DNA of 64,000 nt from Myxococcales bacterium. Lineage in GTDB: Bacteria; Myxococcota_A; Polyangia; Polyangiales; GCA-016699535. Positions 9,524 to 19,810 of this stretch are shown here, in pieces. Position 1 is the stretch's first letter; each line of letters starts with the position of its first letter. A program made the translations under genes and the position numbers. The notes under the pieces were generated by a model that was not told the origin of the DNA, did not search any database, and was given only the letters and a program-made list of their open reading frames with translations. The stretch is from assembly GCA_016699535.1 (NCBI GenBank), contig CP064980.1, forward strand, positions 3,666,001 through 3,730,000. Reading direction: 5' to 3'.

Positions 9524-11174
9524 GACACTCCCGCTTTACTGTTCTTGGATTTTGCGCCCTCGGCATGTTGGCCTGCGGAAAGAAGACTGTCCCATATACG
9601 CAACCTCAAGATGAAGCGCCGATTCCAGAAGTCTCCGACAAAGAGGCTTCCGATTTTGACACCGTCACGATTGTTCAAGAAGCCGACAGCCAGTTCAAAA
9701 TAGCGGGCCTAAAACACGATAAAGCAGCAAGCGGTCTTTCTCTGACGCCTCTAAGGGACGACTGCTCTATTAAAAATGCTAAGCTTGTTCGCCTAAGCAA
9801 GGCCACGAGCGGCGTCCTATTCGAGGATCAGTGTGTGGATAAAACCTGGCAAGAGTTATGGATCATCGATCATGTGCATAACCTGCAAGAGAAAGCTAAA
9901 ATAGCACTCAGCGAAACACTTTTTGATCGTTTCGAGCTTGGAGCAAAACTGGCCGACGCACCAAAACACTCCGAAGAACTGTCGGTTGTCGTTAAAAAGA
10001 AAAATAGCACGTCATCATCTTCTGAATTTGACGTAGCACTCGAAACGCATGGCAACTTGCTCGAAGTCAATCCCGTAACTTTGGAACAAGAGCTCATGAA
10101 GCTCGCTACACGTGCAAATAAAAGCCTGACAAACTCCCCCCAAAGCGCCCTAAGCGAAGCCGATGACCTGCTTAGCTTTCATGCGCTTTTTTGCCGTGAA
10201 GCACCTGGTGGAAAACTACTTTTTAACAGAAAAGACTACGGAATCGCGTGTGGTCGTTCAGAGGCAGCAGCGCTTGCATTCGCTACAAAAGCAGCAGCGC
10301 TCGTCGCGACGCAAAAACAAAGTGAAGCAGCGCGCTTGTTGACCGAAGTTGCATCTTCAGCTTTTTCTTTCACGGAGCAGAGCAACGCAATTATTGAGAA
10401 GCTGTTAGAGCAGAAACTCGGCAGCAGCGTTGATATCAAAGTACACACTGGACCCATAGTGCAAGGGAGCGTTCCAAGCGCGGCTTACCCTGGTTTAAAC
10501 TTTGTGGGAGAAGAGACGGTGATTGTTTATACCAATCCGCCGAAGCGCTGGAGCGTTGGATCGTCTGCTTTCGATAGCGACAGCACGCCAGCCTCACGGC
10601 CTCATCCGCTGAGCCCAAACCGTCAGCTTGCCGTCGTCAATCTTCATCGAAGCTGTGCGGGTTACGCTGTTGGGATTGCACCTGCATCGTGGCTTTCGGA
10701 TACTTCGCTTGGCTTGCGTTACAAACAAAGTGTTGTGTTCACCGGCTCGGATGAATCATGCAAACTAAGCAAAGAAGCAGAAGCAGATACGGGCGGCTGG
10801 AACGTTTTTGGCTGGACTCCAAGCGGCATCGTCATGAATCATGCGGAATCGCTTTGGATGCTTCCCGTCAATTCTGACGGGGAATCTACCGGAGAGCTAT
10901 CTAAACTCGGCCTAGCCAACGCTCTGCCCAAAGGGCTTAGCAGTCCGGCTGTCAGTGAAAGTCAAAACGCTTTTGTGATCGCCCTGCCGGGCGGCGCGGC
11001 CATATATCGCAGCTCCTCCCCAAATGACGCCATTCTTCTACGCCCGAAAGCCTGGGCCCCTCCCGGGTACCGATTGAGCAGGTCGCACTTTCACCCTCTG
11101 CAACACGTGTTGCAGCAATCTACAACGGAAGGATATTTGTCCTTGAGCAGTTACAAAACCAGCAGACTGAATAA
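9511..11174 (+). CDS. Lipoprotein, probable beta-propeller, frame break near its end
   Basis: The product starts MVKLRHSRFTVLGFCALGML followed by a lipobox Cys (LAC-G), so it is an exported lipoprotein of about 554 residues. The middle contains repeated hydrophobic strands but no family I can name. The original frame runs on into the next gene. However, from about 11060, in a run of G and C bases, the next frame reads IEQVALSPSATRVAAIYNG and FVLEQLQNQQTE before a stop at 11172. This looks like a natural propeller end, so I place one frame break there. Function unknown; a cell-envelope role is likely from export and from its BamB-like neighbour. Confidence 0.65.
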
Positions 11175-12288
11175 ACACACTTCCCTGCTTGTTAGCATGG
11201 CATGCGGCTTGTTTGCTTGTGCAACTTCCGGAGCTGTCCACGAAGCTCAAAACGAAAAACAAAGTCCTGCAGTTGTCAGCCGCCCAAATGCAGATCAGGT
11301 TGAGCATAGCCCATCGCTGCCAAGCAAGGCACTAATACGTGTTTACCGTGCAACAGGCCGCATCTTGTGGTCGCCTCTGTTTCCCAGCAAAAAAAGCATC
11401 GTGCTTTCTTCAACCACCGGGCAGGCCATCGCCTTAGATAAACAGGGCAAACGCCTTTGGGAGCATGACTTTGGACGCACGATGTTTGGCGCGTCAGTTC
11501 TTGATCAACAAAACAATGTCGTTTTGGTTAGCGACGATGGAACAGTGCGTTCTTTTTCATCAACCGGGCAACAGCGCTGGAGCTACGCAGTCCATCATTC
11601 CACCGTTGCAGGAATCCGAATCGATCAAAAAGGACGTCTCTTCGTTCCATCACTGGGTTTGGTTGCACTAAACTCAGAGGGAAAGCTTTTGTGGCACTAC
11701 ATGACAGCAAGTACCTTGCACCATTTGCCAGCCTTCCAATCGGATGGAAAAGTCATCATAGGTACCTTAGACGGCATTGCGCACGGAATTAATCACAATG
11801 GTAGAGGCGCGTGGCGCTACGATACCAAAGCCAGCATCTCTGCCGGAATCGCAGTTGGGCCGGATGATAGCATCTACCTTCCAACCGAAGGCAAAGGCCT
11901 TGTCGCGCTCGATGCACAGGGCAAGTTGCGCTGGGAGTTCCCTCTAAACTTAGCAATTCGTGCTACGCCGCTTGTCTTTCAAGGCAAACGCACGCTCGTC
12001 GTTTTTGGTTGTGATGACCATATGATTTACGCACTCAGGGCTCAGGACGGATCGCTGGCCTGGAAGATTCAAAGCTGGGGAGCAGTTCGTGCTAGCCCAT
12101 CAAATCCGCAAGATGAACTAATTTTCATCGGATCGGACGATGGCTTTGTCTACCTTATCGATCCAGATGGAAAACTCAGATATAAGATAGTCGTTGGACA
12201 AGCGGTTCGCTCTGCGGTCGTTGCCTCGCCGTGGAACTGGTTTTATTTCGGCGCAGATGACGGCTGGCTTTACGCTTTTCACAATTAA
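11143..12288 (+). CDS. PQQ-like beta-propeller lipoprotein
   Basis: An exported lipoprotein of 381 residues. I start it at TTG 11143 because a GGAAGGA ribosome site lies 9 bases upstream. The product then opens with a basic n-region (SSYKTSRLNKH), a hydrophobic segment and a lipobox Cys (GLFAC). The rest is a run of about seven or eight blades with the Ala-Leu-Asp-x-x-Gly-Lys-x-x-Trp pattern (for example ALDKQGKRLWEHDF and ALDAQGKLRWEF), as in BamB and PQQ-dependent dehydrogenases. No catalytic site is apparent, so a binding or scaffold role is likely. It overlaps the previous gene by 32 bp. Confidence 0.75.
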   Translation: MSSYKTSRLNKHTSLLVSMACGLFACATSGAVHEAQNEKQSPAVVSRPNADQVEHSPSLPSKALIRVYRATGRILWSPLFPSKKSIVLSSTTGQAIALDKQGKRLWEHDFGRTMFGASVLDQQNNVVLVSDDGTVRSFSSTGQQRWSYAVHHSTVAGIRIDQKGRLFVPSLGLVALNSEGKLLWHYMTASTLHHLPAFQSDGKVIIGTLDGIAHGINHNGRGAWRYDTKASISAGIAVGPDDSIYLPTEGKGLVALDAQGKLRWEFPLNLAIRATPLVFQGKRTLVVFGCDDHMIYALRAQDGSLAWKIQSWGAVRASPSNPQDELIFIGSDDGFVYLIDPDGKLRYKIVVGQAVRSAVVASPWNWFYFGADDGWLYAFHN

Positions 12289-12321
12289 CGCTTTGGCGGA
12301 GCAGGAAACACTAAGGCGAAC

Positions 12322-14433
12322 ATGGGATATCGACAGCGCAAAGCAACACACACCGGACGCAGAAGCAAGCGAGAGAAAAGCGAACGGTTTTCTAAAAAAG
12401 ACACCGTAAGAGGCTACTTCTCTCTGAGCACGCGTGGTTTCGGTTTTGTTAATCCCGAACTCGGAGGAGAAGATATTTTCATTCCCCCTGGGGCAGTCGG
12501 ACCAGCCATGCAGGGCGATGGTGTCGTTGTTCGTTTTTGGCCGAGTGCAAAAGGTTTTGAGGGCGAAATTATCGACATTTGGTATCGCGCCGTCACCCAC
12601 GTCGTTGGAACATTACGCCAAGCGGCTTCCGCCTTGTGGCTCGAGTCGGATGACCCGCGCATGCGAGGACCCATGCAGGTCCAAGGCTCCATGCCATCAA
12701 AAGTTTCACCAGGCATCGAAGTCATCGCAAAAATCATCGACTATCCTTCTCGTGCCGGTGAAGCACCCGTCGTTGAAATCACCGAAGCACTTGGTCCCGC
12801 TGGCGTTGCCAAAGTTGAAGTAGAGAAAATAAAAATTCGAGAAGCCGTGCGAGAAACATTTTCGGCTAAAGTGCAAAAAGAAGCAGATAGCTTTGCATCG
12901 CATCTTGGCAAAAAGGATCTCCAAGGCCGCGAAGATCTGCGCGATGTCGAACTCGTGACCATTGACCCTGAAGACGCTCGCGACCACGACGACGCCCTTT
13001 GGGTCAGCAAAAATCAAGACGGTTCATTTTTAGTACTTATCGCGATTGCCGACGTTTCACACTACGTTACCCCAGAAAGCGCACTGGATGAGGAAGCACA
13101 AATGCGCGGTTGCTCTATTTATCTTCCCGACCGAGCAATCCCCATGCTTCCGGAACGGCTGTCGGCTGGACTTTGCTCTTTGGTCCCCAACGAAGACCGT
13201 TTCACCTTGGCGCTTGAAATCGAAATCCGGCGCGATGGATCGGTCAAAGCATTTCGCTACATCGAAGGCGTGATGCGCTCTGCCGCAAAGCTCTCCTATG
13301 AAGGCGTGGCTCACGAGCTCGGACTCAGCACACAAGCCAAAGCTCAAAGCGAAGCCAAGCGATTTCACGGAACCTTGGCCACCATGTGGGAGCTTAGCCA
13401 AATTTTACGGCAAAGGCGCATGAAGCGCGGAGCGCTCAATCTCGAGCTTCCGGAAACCAAAATCGTACTCGACCCCGTCACCGAAGAGCCCTTGCGCAGC
13501 GTGCAATCACGCAAAGACCCCGGCATTTCTAAAGCCTACACGATTGTCGAAGAACTCATGCTTCTGGCCAATGAAACCGTCGCGGCCGATCTCGACAAGC
13601 AAACCTTGCCTTGCATCTTTCGTGTGCACGACAAACCCGATCCTAAAAAGATGCAAACCTTCGCCAAAATGGCTGAGGCATTTGGCTTTGCGATGCCAGC
13701 TGATGCAGCAGAAAACCCCAAGCAACTGGGCAAGTTTTTAAAGCAAATTCATAGCTCACCCAACGCGTCCTTGCTTCATTCTTTGCTACTGCGAGCAATG
13801 CAGCAAGCCGTTTATGACACAAAAAACATCGGGCACTTTGGACTTGCAGCCAAATCCTATCTCCATTTCACCTCGCCCATTCGCCGATACCCCGATCTTC
13901 TTGTTCATCGCGAAGTCCGCGCGCTGATCCGCCATCGCAAACTTAACCATGATAAAGTTGAGCACGCTCTGAGACTCCACGCTGTACGGGCAAGCCGTCT
14001 TGAACGTCGCGCTATGACGGTCGAACGCGAAGTTTCTAACTTGTATAGCGCCATACTCATGCGACCTTTTGTCGGTCACGAGTTCACCGCAACCATCTCA
14101 AGCATCTCCAATTTCGGTTTTTATTGTGCGATTGAAGACCCTTATGTTGAAGCGCTTTGTCGTGTCGCGGAACTTGACGGTGATTTTTATGAGCTCGATG
14201 ACATGGGCCTGCGATGGATTGGCAAACGCAGTGGACAAAGTTTTGGGTTGGGCGACAAACTCCGCATCTTCATCGAGGATGTATCCATCCATCAACGTGA
14301 AGTGCGTGCCATTCCAATAGAAAATTTCCATAAAACCAAATACAAAAGCTCCAAAAAGAATCAAAACAAAAAACAACCGGGCAAACCACGTCCCTCACGC
14401 AAAACCAACTTTAGAAAAAAGCGAAAGCGATGA
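12322..14433 (+). CDS. rnr: Ribonuclease R (RNase II/R family)
   Basis: A 3'-to-5' exoribonuclease of 703 residues. N-terminal cold-shock-like domains (GYFSLSTRGFGFVNPE) are followed by the RNB catalytic domain from about residue 200. It includes the metal-binding TIDPEDARDHDDALW, with the four Asp residues needed for activity, and later the FTSPIRRYPDLLVHR segment. An S1 RNA-binding domain (NFGFYCAIEDPYVEALC) precedes a very basic tail ending RKTNFRKKRKR, like the RNase R tail. It starts 33 bp after the propeller gene and overlaps the next gene by 4 bp (ATGA). Confidence 0.92.
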   Translation: MGYRQRKATHTGRRSKREKSERFSKKDTVRGYFSLSTRGFGFVNPELGGEDIFIPPGAVGPAMQGDGVVVRFWPSAKGFEGEIIDIWYRAVTHVVGTLRQAASALWLESDDPRMRGPMQVQGSMPSKVSPGIEVIAKIIDYPSRAGEAPVVEITEALGPAGVAKVEVEKIKIREAVRETFSAKVQKEADSFASHLGKKDLQGREDLRDVELVTIDPEDARDHDDALWVSKNQDGSFLVLIAIADVSHYVTPESALDEEAQMRGCSIYLPDRAIPMLPERLSAGLCSLVPNEDRFTLALEIEIRRDGSVKAFRYIEGVMRSAAKLSYEGVAHELGLSTQAKAQSEAKRFHGTLATMWELSQILRQRRMKRGALNLELPETKIVLDPVTEEPLRSVQSRKDPGISKAYTIVEELMLLANETVAADLDKQTLPCIFRVHDKPDPKKMQTFAKMAEAFGFAMPADAAENPKQLGKFLKQIHSSPNASLLHSLLLRAMQQAVYDTKNIGHFGLAAKSYLHFTSPIRRYPDLLVHREVRALIRHRKLNHDKVEHALRLHAVRASRLERRAMTVEREVSNLYSAILMRPFVGHEFTATISSISNFGFYCAIEDPYVEALCRVAELDGDFYELDDMGLRWIGKRSGQSFGLGDKLRIFIEDVSIHQREVRAIPIENFHKTKYKSSKKNQNKKQPGKPRPSRKTNFRKKRKR

Positions 14434-15755
14434 AAGCAAAAAGCAGTTTCTTCTCAGTCCCCGAACTCATTGCACAAAAACGTGATGGACTCGCGTTATC
14501 GAATGAGCAAATAAAGACCATTATTGAAGCCTACACAGACGGTCGTGTTCCGGATTACCAAATGAGCGCTCTGGCCATGGCCATCTATTTTCAAGGCATG
14601 AACGATGAAGAAACGGTAGCGCTCACCATGGCCATGCGGGATAGCGGACGCATTGTGGACTTGAGCTCGGTAAAAGCACGCTGTGTTGATAAGCATTCAA
14701 CAGGTGGCGTAGGCGATAAAGTTTCGATCTGCCTTGCTCCCCTGGTTGCAAGCTGCGGCGTTGCGGTACCGATGGTTAGCGGCCGTGGCCTCGGTCATAC
14801 CGGAGGTACTTTAGATAAGCTAGAAAGCATACCCGGCTTTAACATCTCATTGCCGATTAGCCGTGTCCTAAAACAGCTCCAAACGCTTAACTGTGCACTT
14901 ATTGGTCAAACCAAAGACATCGCGCCCGCGGACAAAAAACTCTATGCACTGCGTGATGTCACTGGCACTGTGGAGTCCATCCCGCTCATCACGGCAAGCA
15001 TTCTTTCCAAGAAACTTGCCGCCGGCATCGACGCCCTGGTTTTGGATGTCAAAGCCGGCCAGGGGGCGTTCATGAAAAATGAAAAAGACGCCAAAGCCCT
15101 GGCCCGCTCCCTTGTGCGGGTCGGCAAGCTCGCGAAAAAGCAGGTAACGGCTTTTCTGACCAACATGGAAAGCCCACTGGGACTAAGCATTGGCAACGCT
15201 CTTGAAACAAAAGAGGCGCTGCAGCTTCTGCATGGGCAAGGCCCTGATGACCTCCGTGAGTGCACCCTCGTTCTTGGAGCTGAGATGCTGCGCCTGGGCA
15301 AAGTCGTGCGAACCGAGGCTCAAGGCCGGAAACGACTCTTGGAGGCTATCAACGATCGCAGTGCGCTCGAGCACATGAAAAAGATTATCAAAGCCCAAGG
15401 CGGAGACCCACGCGTGGCCGACGAGCCCGATCGCTTGCCTTCAGCCACTCGAAAAATCATGCTTAAAGCTCCAAAAACAGGCTATCTACGCAGTATCGAT
15501 GCTCTGGAAATCGGCCGTTGCGCAACAGCCTTGGGTGCTGGACGTCTTACTGTAAACGATTCCATCGACCCTGCCGTCGGCATGCTCCTTCAAGCAAAAC
15601 CGGGAGATCAGCTTCGCAAGGGAGCGCCACTTGTCGAATTGCACATCAAGCGGGATGGGCTCGATAGCGCGATACAAGACCGGATTCTGGCAAGTTTCGA
15701 GTTTTCAGCCACTCGGCCCAAACTCAAGCCGCTTATTTTAGAAGTACTCCGATAG
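14430..15755 (+). CDS. Pyrimidine-nucleoside (thymidine) phosphorylase
   Basis: Splits thymidine or uridine with phosphate into base and (deoxy)ribose 1-phosphate in nucleoside salvage. The 441-residue product has the family signature SGRGLGHTGGTLDKLES near residue 114, the phosphate-binding DKHSTGGVGDKVS near 86, and the glycosyltransferase family 3 layout with a C-terminal PYNP domain. The sequence cannot decide between DeoA and Pdp. ATG overlaps the rnr stop (ATGA), so RNA decay and nucleoside salvage are translationally coupled here, a sensible pairing. Confidence 0.9.
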   Translation: MKAKSSFFSVPELIAQKRDGLALSNEQIKTIIEAYTDGRVPDYQMSALAMAIYFQGMNDEETVALTMAMRDSGRIVDLSSVKARCVDKHSTGGVGDKVSICLAPLVASCGVAVPMVSGRGLGHTGGTLDKLESIPGFNISLPISRVLKQLQTLNCALIGQTKDIAPADKKLYALRDVTGTVESIPLITASILSKKLAAGIDALVLDVKAGQGAFMKNEKDAKALARSLVRVGKLAKKQVTAFLTNMESPLGLSIGNALETKEALQLLHGQGPDDLRECTLVLGAEMLRLGKVVRTEAQGRKRLLEAINDRSALEHMKKIIKAQGGDPRVADEPDRLPSATRKIMLKAPKTGYLRSIDALEIGRCATALGAGRLTVNDSIDPAVGMLLQAKPGDQLRKGAPLVELHIKRDGLDSAIQDRILASFEFSATRPKLKPLILEVLR

Positions 15756-15919
15756 CGATATTTTCGGCACTCCACTCCGGTGAAAATCTTTTTTCATCAA
15801 AGAAATCATACGATTAGACCTTCTATCTTGCAGAAATACCTAAAAAAGCTACAACGCATGCACGGAAGCCTCCCGAGGGGGGCCTCCAAACATGGATCCA
15901 TCTTAAAGGAGAAACCCCT

Positions 15920-16165
15920 ATGAAGAAGTTATTTGTTATGATGATTGCTTTGATGTTCAGCAGCGCAGTGGCCGTCGGCTGCAGCAGCGAAGAAGACGCT
16001 GAGTCCACCGAGGTGAGCAGCGGTTCTGAGTACACCGAAGAGCAGTGGGGCAATGCTGAGCAAGAGGCTACCGAAGGTACCGAAGCAACAGAGGCTGAGT
16101 CCACCGAGGCTACCGACGAAGCTGCAGAAGGTGCTGAAGAGACCACTGAAGAAGCAACCGAATAA
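15920..16165 (+). CDS. Small acidic lipoprotein
   Basis: An 81-residue protein with a signal peptide and lipobox (VAVGC-SS), so it is exported and lipidated. The mature part is nearly all Glu, Thr, Ala and Ser in loose repeats such as EATEGTEATEAESTE, with no positive charges. A strong ribosome site (AAAGGAG) lies 8 bases before the ATG, and a strong terminator lies 27 bp after the stop, so it forms its own short transcript. The features are those of an abundant small envelope lipoprotein. Function unknown. Confidence 0.75.
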   Translation: MKKLFVMMIALMFSSAVAVGCSSEEDAESTEVSSGSEYTEEQWGNAEQEATEGTEATEAESTEATDEAAEGAEETTEEATE

Positions 16166-16191
16166 CATTGAGTTAACGCTCATTGAAGATG

Positions 16192-16229
16192 AGGCCGTAG
16201 TGCTTGAAGCGCTGCGGCCTTATTTTTTT
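16192..16229 (+). terminator. Rho-independent terminator after the acidic lipoprotein gene
   Basis: A 12-bp stem (AGGCCGTAGTGC pairing with GCGCTGCGGCCT, with two G-U pairs) around a TTGAA loop is followed directly by TATTTTTTT. This is a textbook intrinsic terminator and isolates the small lipoprotein gene from the transporter gene downstream. Confidence 0.9.
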
Positions 16230-16257
16230 GCAAACTGTCATGTAGAAGGAATTGGAT

Positions 16258-17515
16258 ATGACCAAAAACCACAAAGGTTTTGTGCAAGGAGCGTGGTGTC
16301 TCTTTGATTGGGCCAACTCGCCGTTCACAACACTTGTTGTGACCTTCATCTACGCGACCTATTTTACCAAAGCGATTGTCGCTGACGAAGTCGATGGCCC
16401 GGTACTTTGGTCTCGAGCGATTACCATCACGGGTATCGCTGTGGCTCTCTTCTCGCCCCTACTCGGCTATCTTGCCGACCGAAAAGCATGGCGTAAGCAA
16501 CTGCTTTGGATAAGCACTCTTCTGTGTGCCGTGTTTTGTGCCTGGCTAAGTTTTGTTCATCCAGAGGATCCACAAGCCATTACCAAAGCCTTGGTGTTCT
16601 TCATTGTTGCCAACGTCGCATTCGAACTTCAAATGGTGTTTTACAATGCCTACCTTCCTGAAATAGCGCCCGCCAACAAAGTGGGCCGATTATCTGGCTT
16701 TGGTTGGGGCCTGGGCTACTTGGGTGGCCTGGTTTGCATGGCAATAGCACTTTTCATCTTCGTTAAATCACCGGAGCGCTTTGGCATCAGCACTAACCAT
16801 GGCTTCAATGTCCGAGCCACTTGCCTGTTGGCTGCGTTTTGGCTTGTTATCTTTGCACTACCTTTTCTTCTGAGTGCAAAAAAACCAACTCCCAGTTAGT
16901 TCATCCCTTCCGGAAAAAAACTTTTGGCAAAGCTTGAAACTTCTAAAACGCTATCCTGCGGTCTTATGGTTTTTGCTCTCCCGACTGCTCTATAACGACG
17001 GCTTGGTTACCATTTTTGCTTTTGGCGGCATCTACGCCAGCACAGTGTTTGGTTTCAGCAACCAAGACATTCTTATTTTTGGCATTGCACTCAACTTTGC
17101 AGCAGGCCTAGGTGCATTTCTATTTGCTCACTTTGATGACCGCTTTGGCCCTCGACTTACCATCAATCTAAGTCTTATCGCCTTAAGCGGGGCGACACTG
17201 CTTGCTGTCGTGGGTCAAAGCCCATCAAGCTTATGGCTAAGCGGAATTGTCATCGGACTCTTTGCTGGCCCAAACCAAAGCGCAAGTCGTTCACTTTTTA
17301 GTCACATGGTCCCTGAGCAGCACCGCACCGAGCTCTTCGGTCTGTATGCCATGTCAGGAAAAATGACGACCTTTCTTGGACCGCTATGCCTTGGTTTACT
17401 CACCGACGCCTTTTCATCCATGCGTGCTGGAGTAGCCGCAGTCATTGTCTTCTTTATCCTCGGAGCGCTGCTATTGCAGCGCGTGCCAAAGCGCTCAAAC
17501 GCTATAGCGGCTTAG
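16258..17515 (+). CDS. MFS transporter, UMF1-like, frame break at an A run
   Basis: An inner-membrane permease of about 418 residues when rejoined. The first half (GAWCLFDWANSPFTTLVVTF, LLGYLADRK) and second half (LLYNDGLVTIFAFGGIYAS, GLFAGPNQSASRSLFSHMVP) match the UMF1/BtlA-type major facilitator family, with 12 membrane segments in total. The break is at seven A residues, 16878-16884, typical of a homopolymer miscall. ATG 16258 is preferred over TTG 16252 because of an AGAAGGA site 7 bases upstream. The last 21 bp overlap the convergent hydrolase gene. Substrate unknown. Confidence 0.8.
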
Positions 17516-18342
17516 GAGCTCTAAAAGAGCATCGGGCTGCTCGGCGTGCACCCAATGACCGCAGTTTTCAAGAAGGTGAGCATGCAAATAACCCTGCTCT
17601 TGAGCCCCAAAGACTCGTTCACGCTCCTCCTTCGCAAAAGTCGTGGAGTTGCCGGCAATCACAATATCACGCCGCATCGATTTGGCAGGAGCTTCCAAAT
17701 CCGGCCAAAAATCTTGCACGCCATAATCTCGCATCATCGCCTCAATGGCATCCAGGTCAATGGCTAATTCAAAACCAGTCTCGTTTCGCTTTAAGTTCAT
17801 AGCTAACCACGTTGCAACACCCGAACGCTGGCCCGTTGCTACCGCCATTGAAATGAATTCCTCTCGGCTTTTATAGTGCTTCGGTACGGTCTTTAGAAAT
17901 TCCAATACCGCCAGAGCTTGGATCGCATTGTGATGCTTTGTCGGCCCAGGCATCGAATCGATAACCCAAAGTTGCTTGATGCTGCTTTGCCGGTCCCTAC
18001 AATAGCGCATCGCTACTTTGCCACCAAAACTATGGCCCAACACCCCTCAATCGGAGCGCTAACACGTTGCTCCAATGCTACGAGGTCCTCAGCAGCTGCC
18101 TCTAATGTATGCGGTGGCTCAAACGCGACCGAATCACCATGCATGCGCAAATCCACCAACAAAGCTCCCCAATCGGGCCGCTGTTGCACGAAACGTTTAG
18201 CAATCCCTCGCCAATTGGCGCGACGCCCTAAAATTCCATGAATGAATAACATCCAGCGCTTTGGCTCTTCGCTAAAAGGGCTTATCGCTGAAAAGCCTAG
18301 GGAATTTTCCTTGCTTGCCTCAGTCACTTCGCCGCCCACCAA
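17495..18342 (-). CDS. Alpha/beta hydrolase (YbfF-like), one frame break
   Basis: A cytosolic esterase-like hydrolase of about 281 residues once rejoined. The N-terminal part gives the oxyanion segment FIHGILGRRANWR and LVDLRMHGDS. The remainder, one frame over, gives the nucleophile elbow GHSFGGK with the catalytic Ser, and CGHWVHAEQPD with the catalytic His. The break is at CCCC, 18043-18046. The start is uncertain: TTG 18342 and GTG 18339 are both possible and both overlap the end of the YugP gene. Substrate unknown. Confidence 0.75.
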
Positions 18343-19018
18343 GCAAGCCAGCTCGCATCATGAAGTAAAGAAGCTGAAGCACCGCAGTAATCGCTGCTGC
18401 AACATAGGTCAACGCGGCTGCGCGCAACACTTTGGATGTACCCAACACTTCTTGCTCAGTAATCATTCGATGATCTCGCAACACGGTCACCGCACGACTC
18501 GAAGCATTGAACTCCACCGGAAGCGTAATCACAGTAAACAGCACAAAGGCTGAAAAAAGAACAATACCTGCCCATATAAGCCCTGTGCTCTGCATGAACA
18601 GACCCAGACCACACATGATCGTGCCCAAATTGGAACCCATCATCGCAGGTTTGACAATCACCGAACGAAACTTAAGTGGGCCGTAGCCGGTTGCATGTTG
18701 AATCGCATGGCCCGTCTCATGGGCTGCTACACCAAGCGCCGCCAAGGATCGACCCGCATAGACATCTGGCGATAAACGCAATACACGCTTGAAGGGATCA
18801 TAATGATCCGAAAGATACCCAGGTGTTTGCTCCACACTCACATTGTGGATGTCTTTTGCTCGGAGCAGCTGCTGTGCTGCTTCGGCGCCTGACATTCCAC
18901 TTGCGGCGGGCACCGCTGAGTATTTCCGAAAGGTGCTTTTTACGGTAGCACTAGCCCAGAAACTAAGCGCCATACCCGGCACTAAAAACAGCAAATACAT
19001 CGGGTCGAAATAAAACAT
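18320..19018 (-). CDS. YugP-type zinc metallopeptidase (membrane)
   Basis: A 232-residue membrane protein of the neutral zinc metallopeptidase family typified by YugP. It starts MFYFDPMYLLFLVPGMALSF, a first membrane segment typical of the family, and carries the zinc motif HETGH in GVAAHETGHAIQHATGYGPL. Two or three more hydrophobic segments follow. The frame is open further upstream to 19135, but that would overlap the divergent DUF502 gene and add an unrelated N-terminus, so I start at ATG 19018. Function in bacteria is not well established. Confidence 0.82.
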   Translation of the reverse strand: MFYFDPMYLLFLVPGMALSFWASATVKSTFRKYSAVPAASGMSGAEAAQQLLRAKDIHNVSVEQTPGYLSDHYDPFKRVLRLSPDVYAGRSLAALGVAAHETGHAIQHATGYGPLKFRSVIVKPAMMGSNLGTIMCGLGLFMQSTGLIWAGIVLFSAFVLFTVITLPVEFNASSRAVTVLRDHRMITEQEVLGTSKVLRAAALTYVAAAITAVLQLLYFMMRAGLLGGRRSD

Positions 19019-19094
19019 GCCGGCAAGATAATCATGCAAGGCAAAAAGGCAAGACAGTAGTGGAACAGCACAGTGAATCGCGGGGGATAGTTTG

Positions 19095-19673
19095 ATGAAA
19101 ACATTGGGAAATAACTTCTTAAAAGGACTGCTCATCGTAGGTCCCTTAGCTATTACGCTCTACGTCGTATACGCCGTTGTAAACGGCATCGACCGCTTGC
19201 TTAATATTCCCATTCCCGGCCTGGGCTTGCTGCTTACCGTCAGCGCCATCACATTCATCGGCCTCGTCGCTTCAAATGTGGTCGGCAGACGCCTTTTGCG
19301 ATTGGCGGAAAAACTCCTAAACCGCTTGCCTTTTGTGCGTTTCCTTTACAGCGCTATCAAAGACCTCGTGAGCGCCTTTGTGGGTGAGCGCCGTGGTTTT
19401 GATCGACCTGTTATGGTGCAGCTAAGCGAAAACCCGTCAATTGCGGTGATGGGCTTTCTAACCACCGAAGAAGCCGTTACTCCTGAGCTAGCCGATCACG
19501 TCACAGTCTACCTCCCTCAATCTTACAATTTCGCCGGCAATCTTATTTTGGTTCACCGGAGCGCAATACGGCCGCTAAACGTCGAAAGCAGCCGTTTGAT
19601 GGCGCTTATTGTCTCAGGAGGCGTCTCATCGACCGCCAACAAGGCCACCATGCCTCCGCAAGCACCACGCTAG
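19095..19673 (+). CDS. DUF502 family membrane protein
   Basis: A 192-residue protein starting MKTLGNNFLKGLLIVGPLAI, with two membrane segments near residues 10-30 and 45-70 and then a soluble domain. The LPFVRFLYSAIKDLVSAF motif and the later GFLTTEE and VYLPQSYNFAGNLILVHR segments match DUF502 proteins. GGGGGA lies just upstream of ATG 19095. It diverges from the YugP-like gene with a 76-bp gap that must hold both promoters. Biochemical role unknown. Confidence 0.85.
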   Translation: MKTLGNNFLKGLLIVGPLAITLYVVYAVVNGIDRLLNIPIPGLGLLLTVSAITFIGLVASNVVGRRLLRLAEKLLNRLPFVRFLYSAIKDLVSAFVGERRGFDRPVMVQLSENPSIAVMGFLTTEEAVTPELADHVTVYLPQSYNFAGNLILVHRSAIRPLNVESSRLMALIVSGGVSSTANKATMPPQAPR

Positions 19674-19774
19674 CGCTTCTGAAAAGGACATTCAAAAATC
19701 GCTCCGCACCTGAACCTCGAGAGTGTCTACGAAAACAACCACCTGTAAGAGCTTGTAAGCATTACGCTATCCAT

Positions 19775-19804
19775 TTGACTGCAACGCCCAAGCACCAGTA
19801 AGAT
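19775..19804 (+). promoter_or_regulatory. Sigma-70-like promoter, possibly giving a leaderless transcript
   Basis: TTGACT (19775-19780) and TAAGAT (19799-19804) are separated by 18 bp and match the -35 and -10 consensus well. The expected start, about 7 bases downstream, falls on the ATG at 19811. No ribosome site precedes that ATG. Prediction by eye only. Confidence 0.45.
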
Positions 19805-19810
19805 CAGCTT

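Noticed and set aside
9511..12288. A single 925-residue lipoprotein/propeller fusion
   Set aside because: An internal second signal peptide with its own ribosome site, and a natural gene end in the neighbouring frame, show two genes joined by a frame break.
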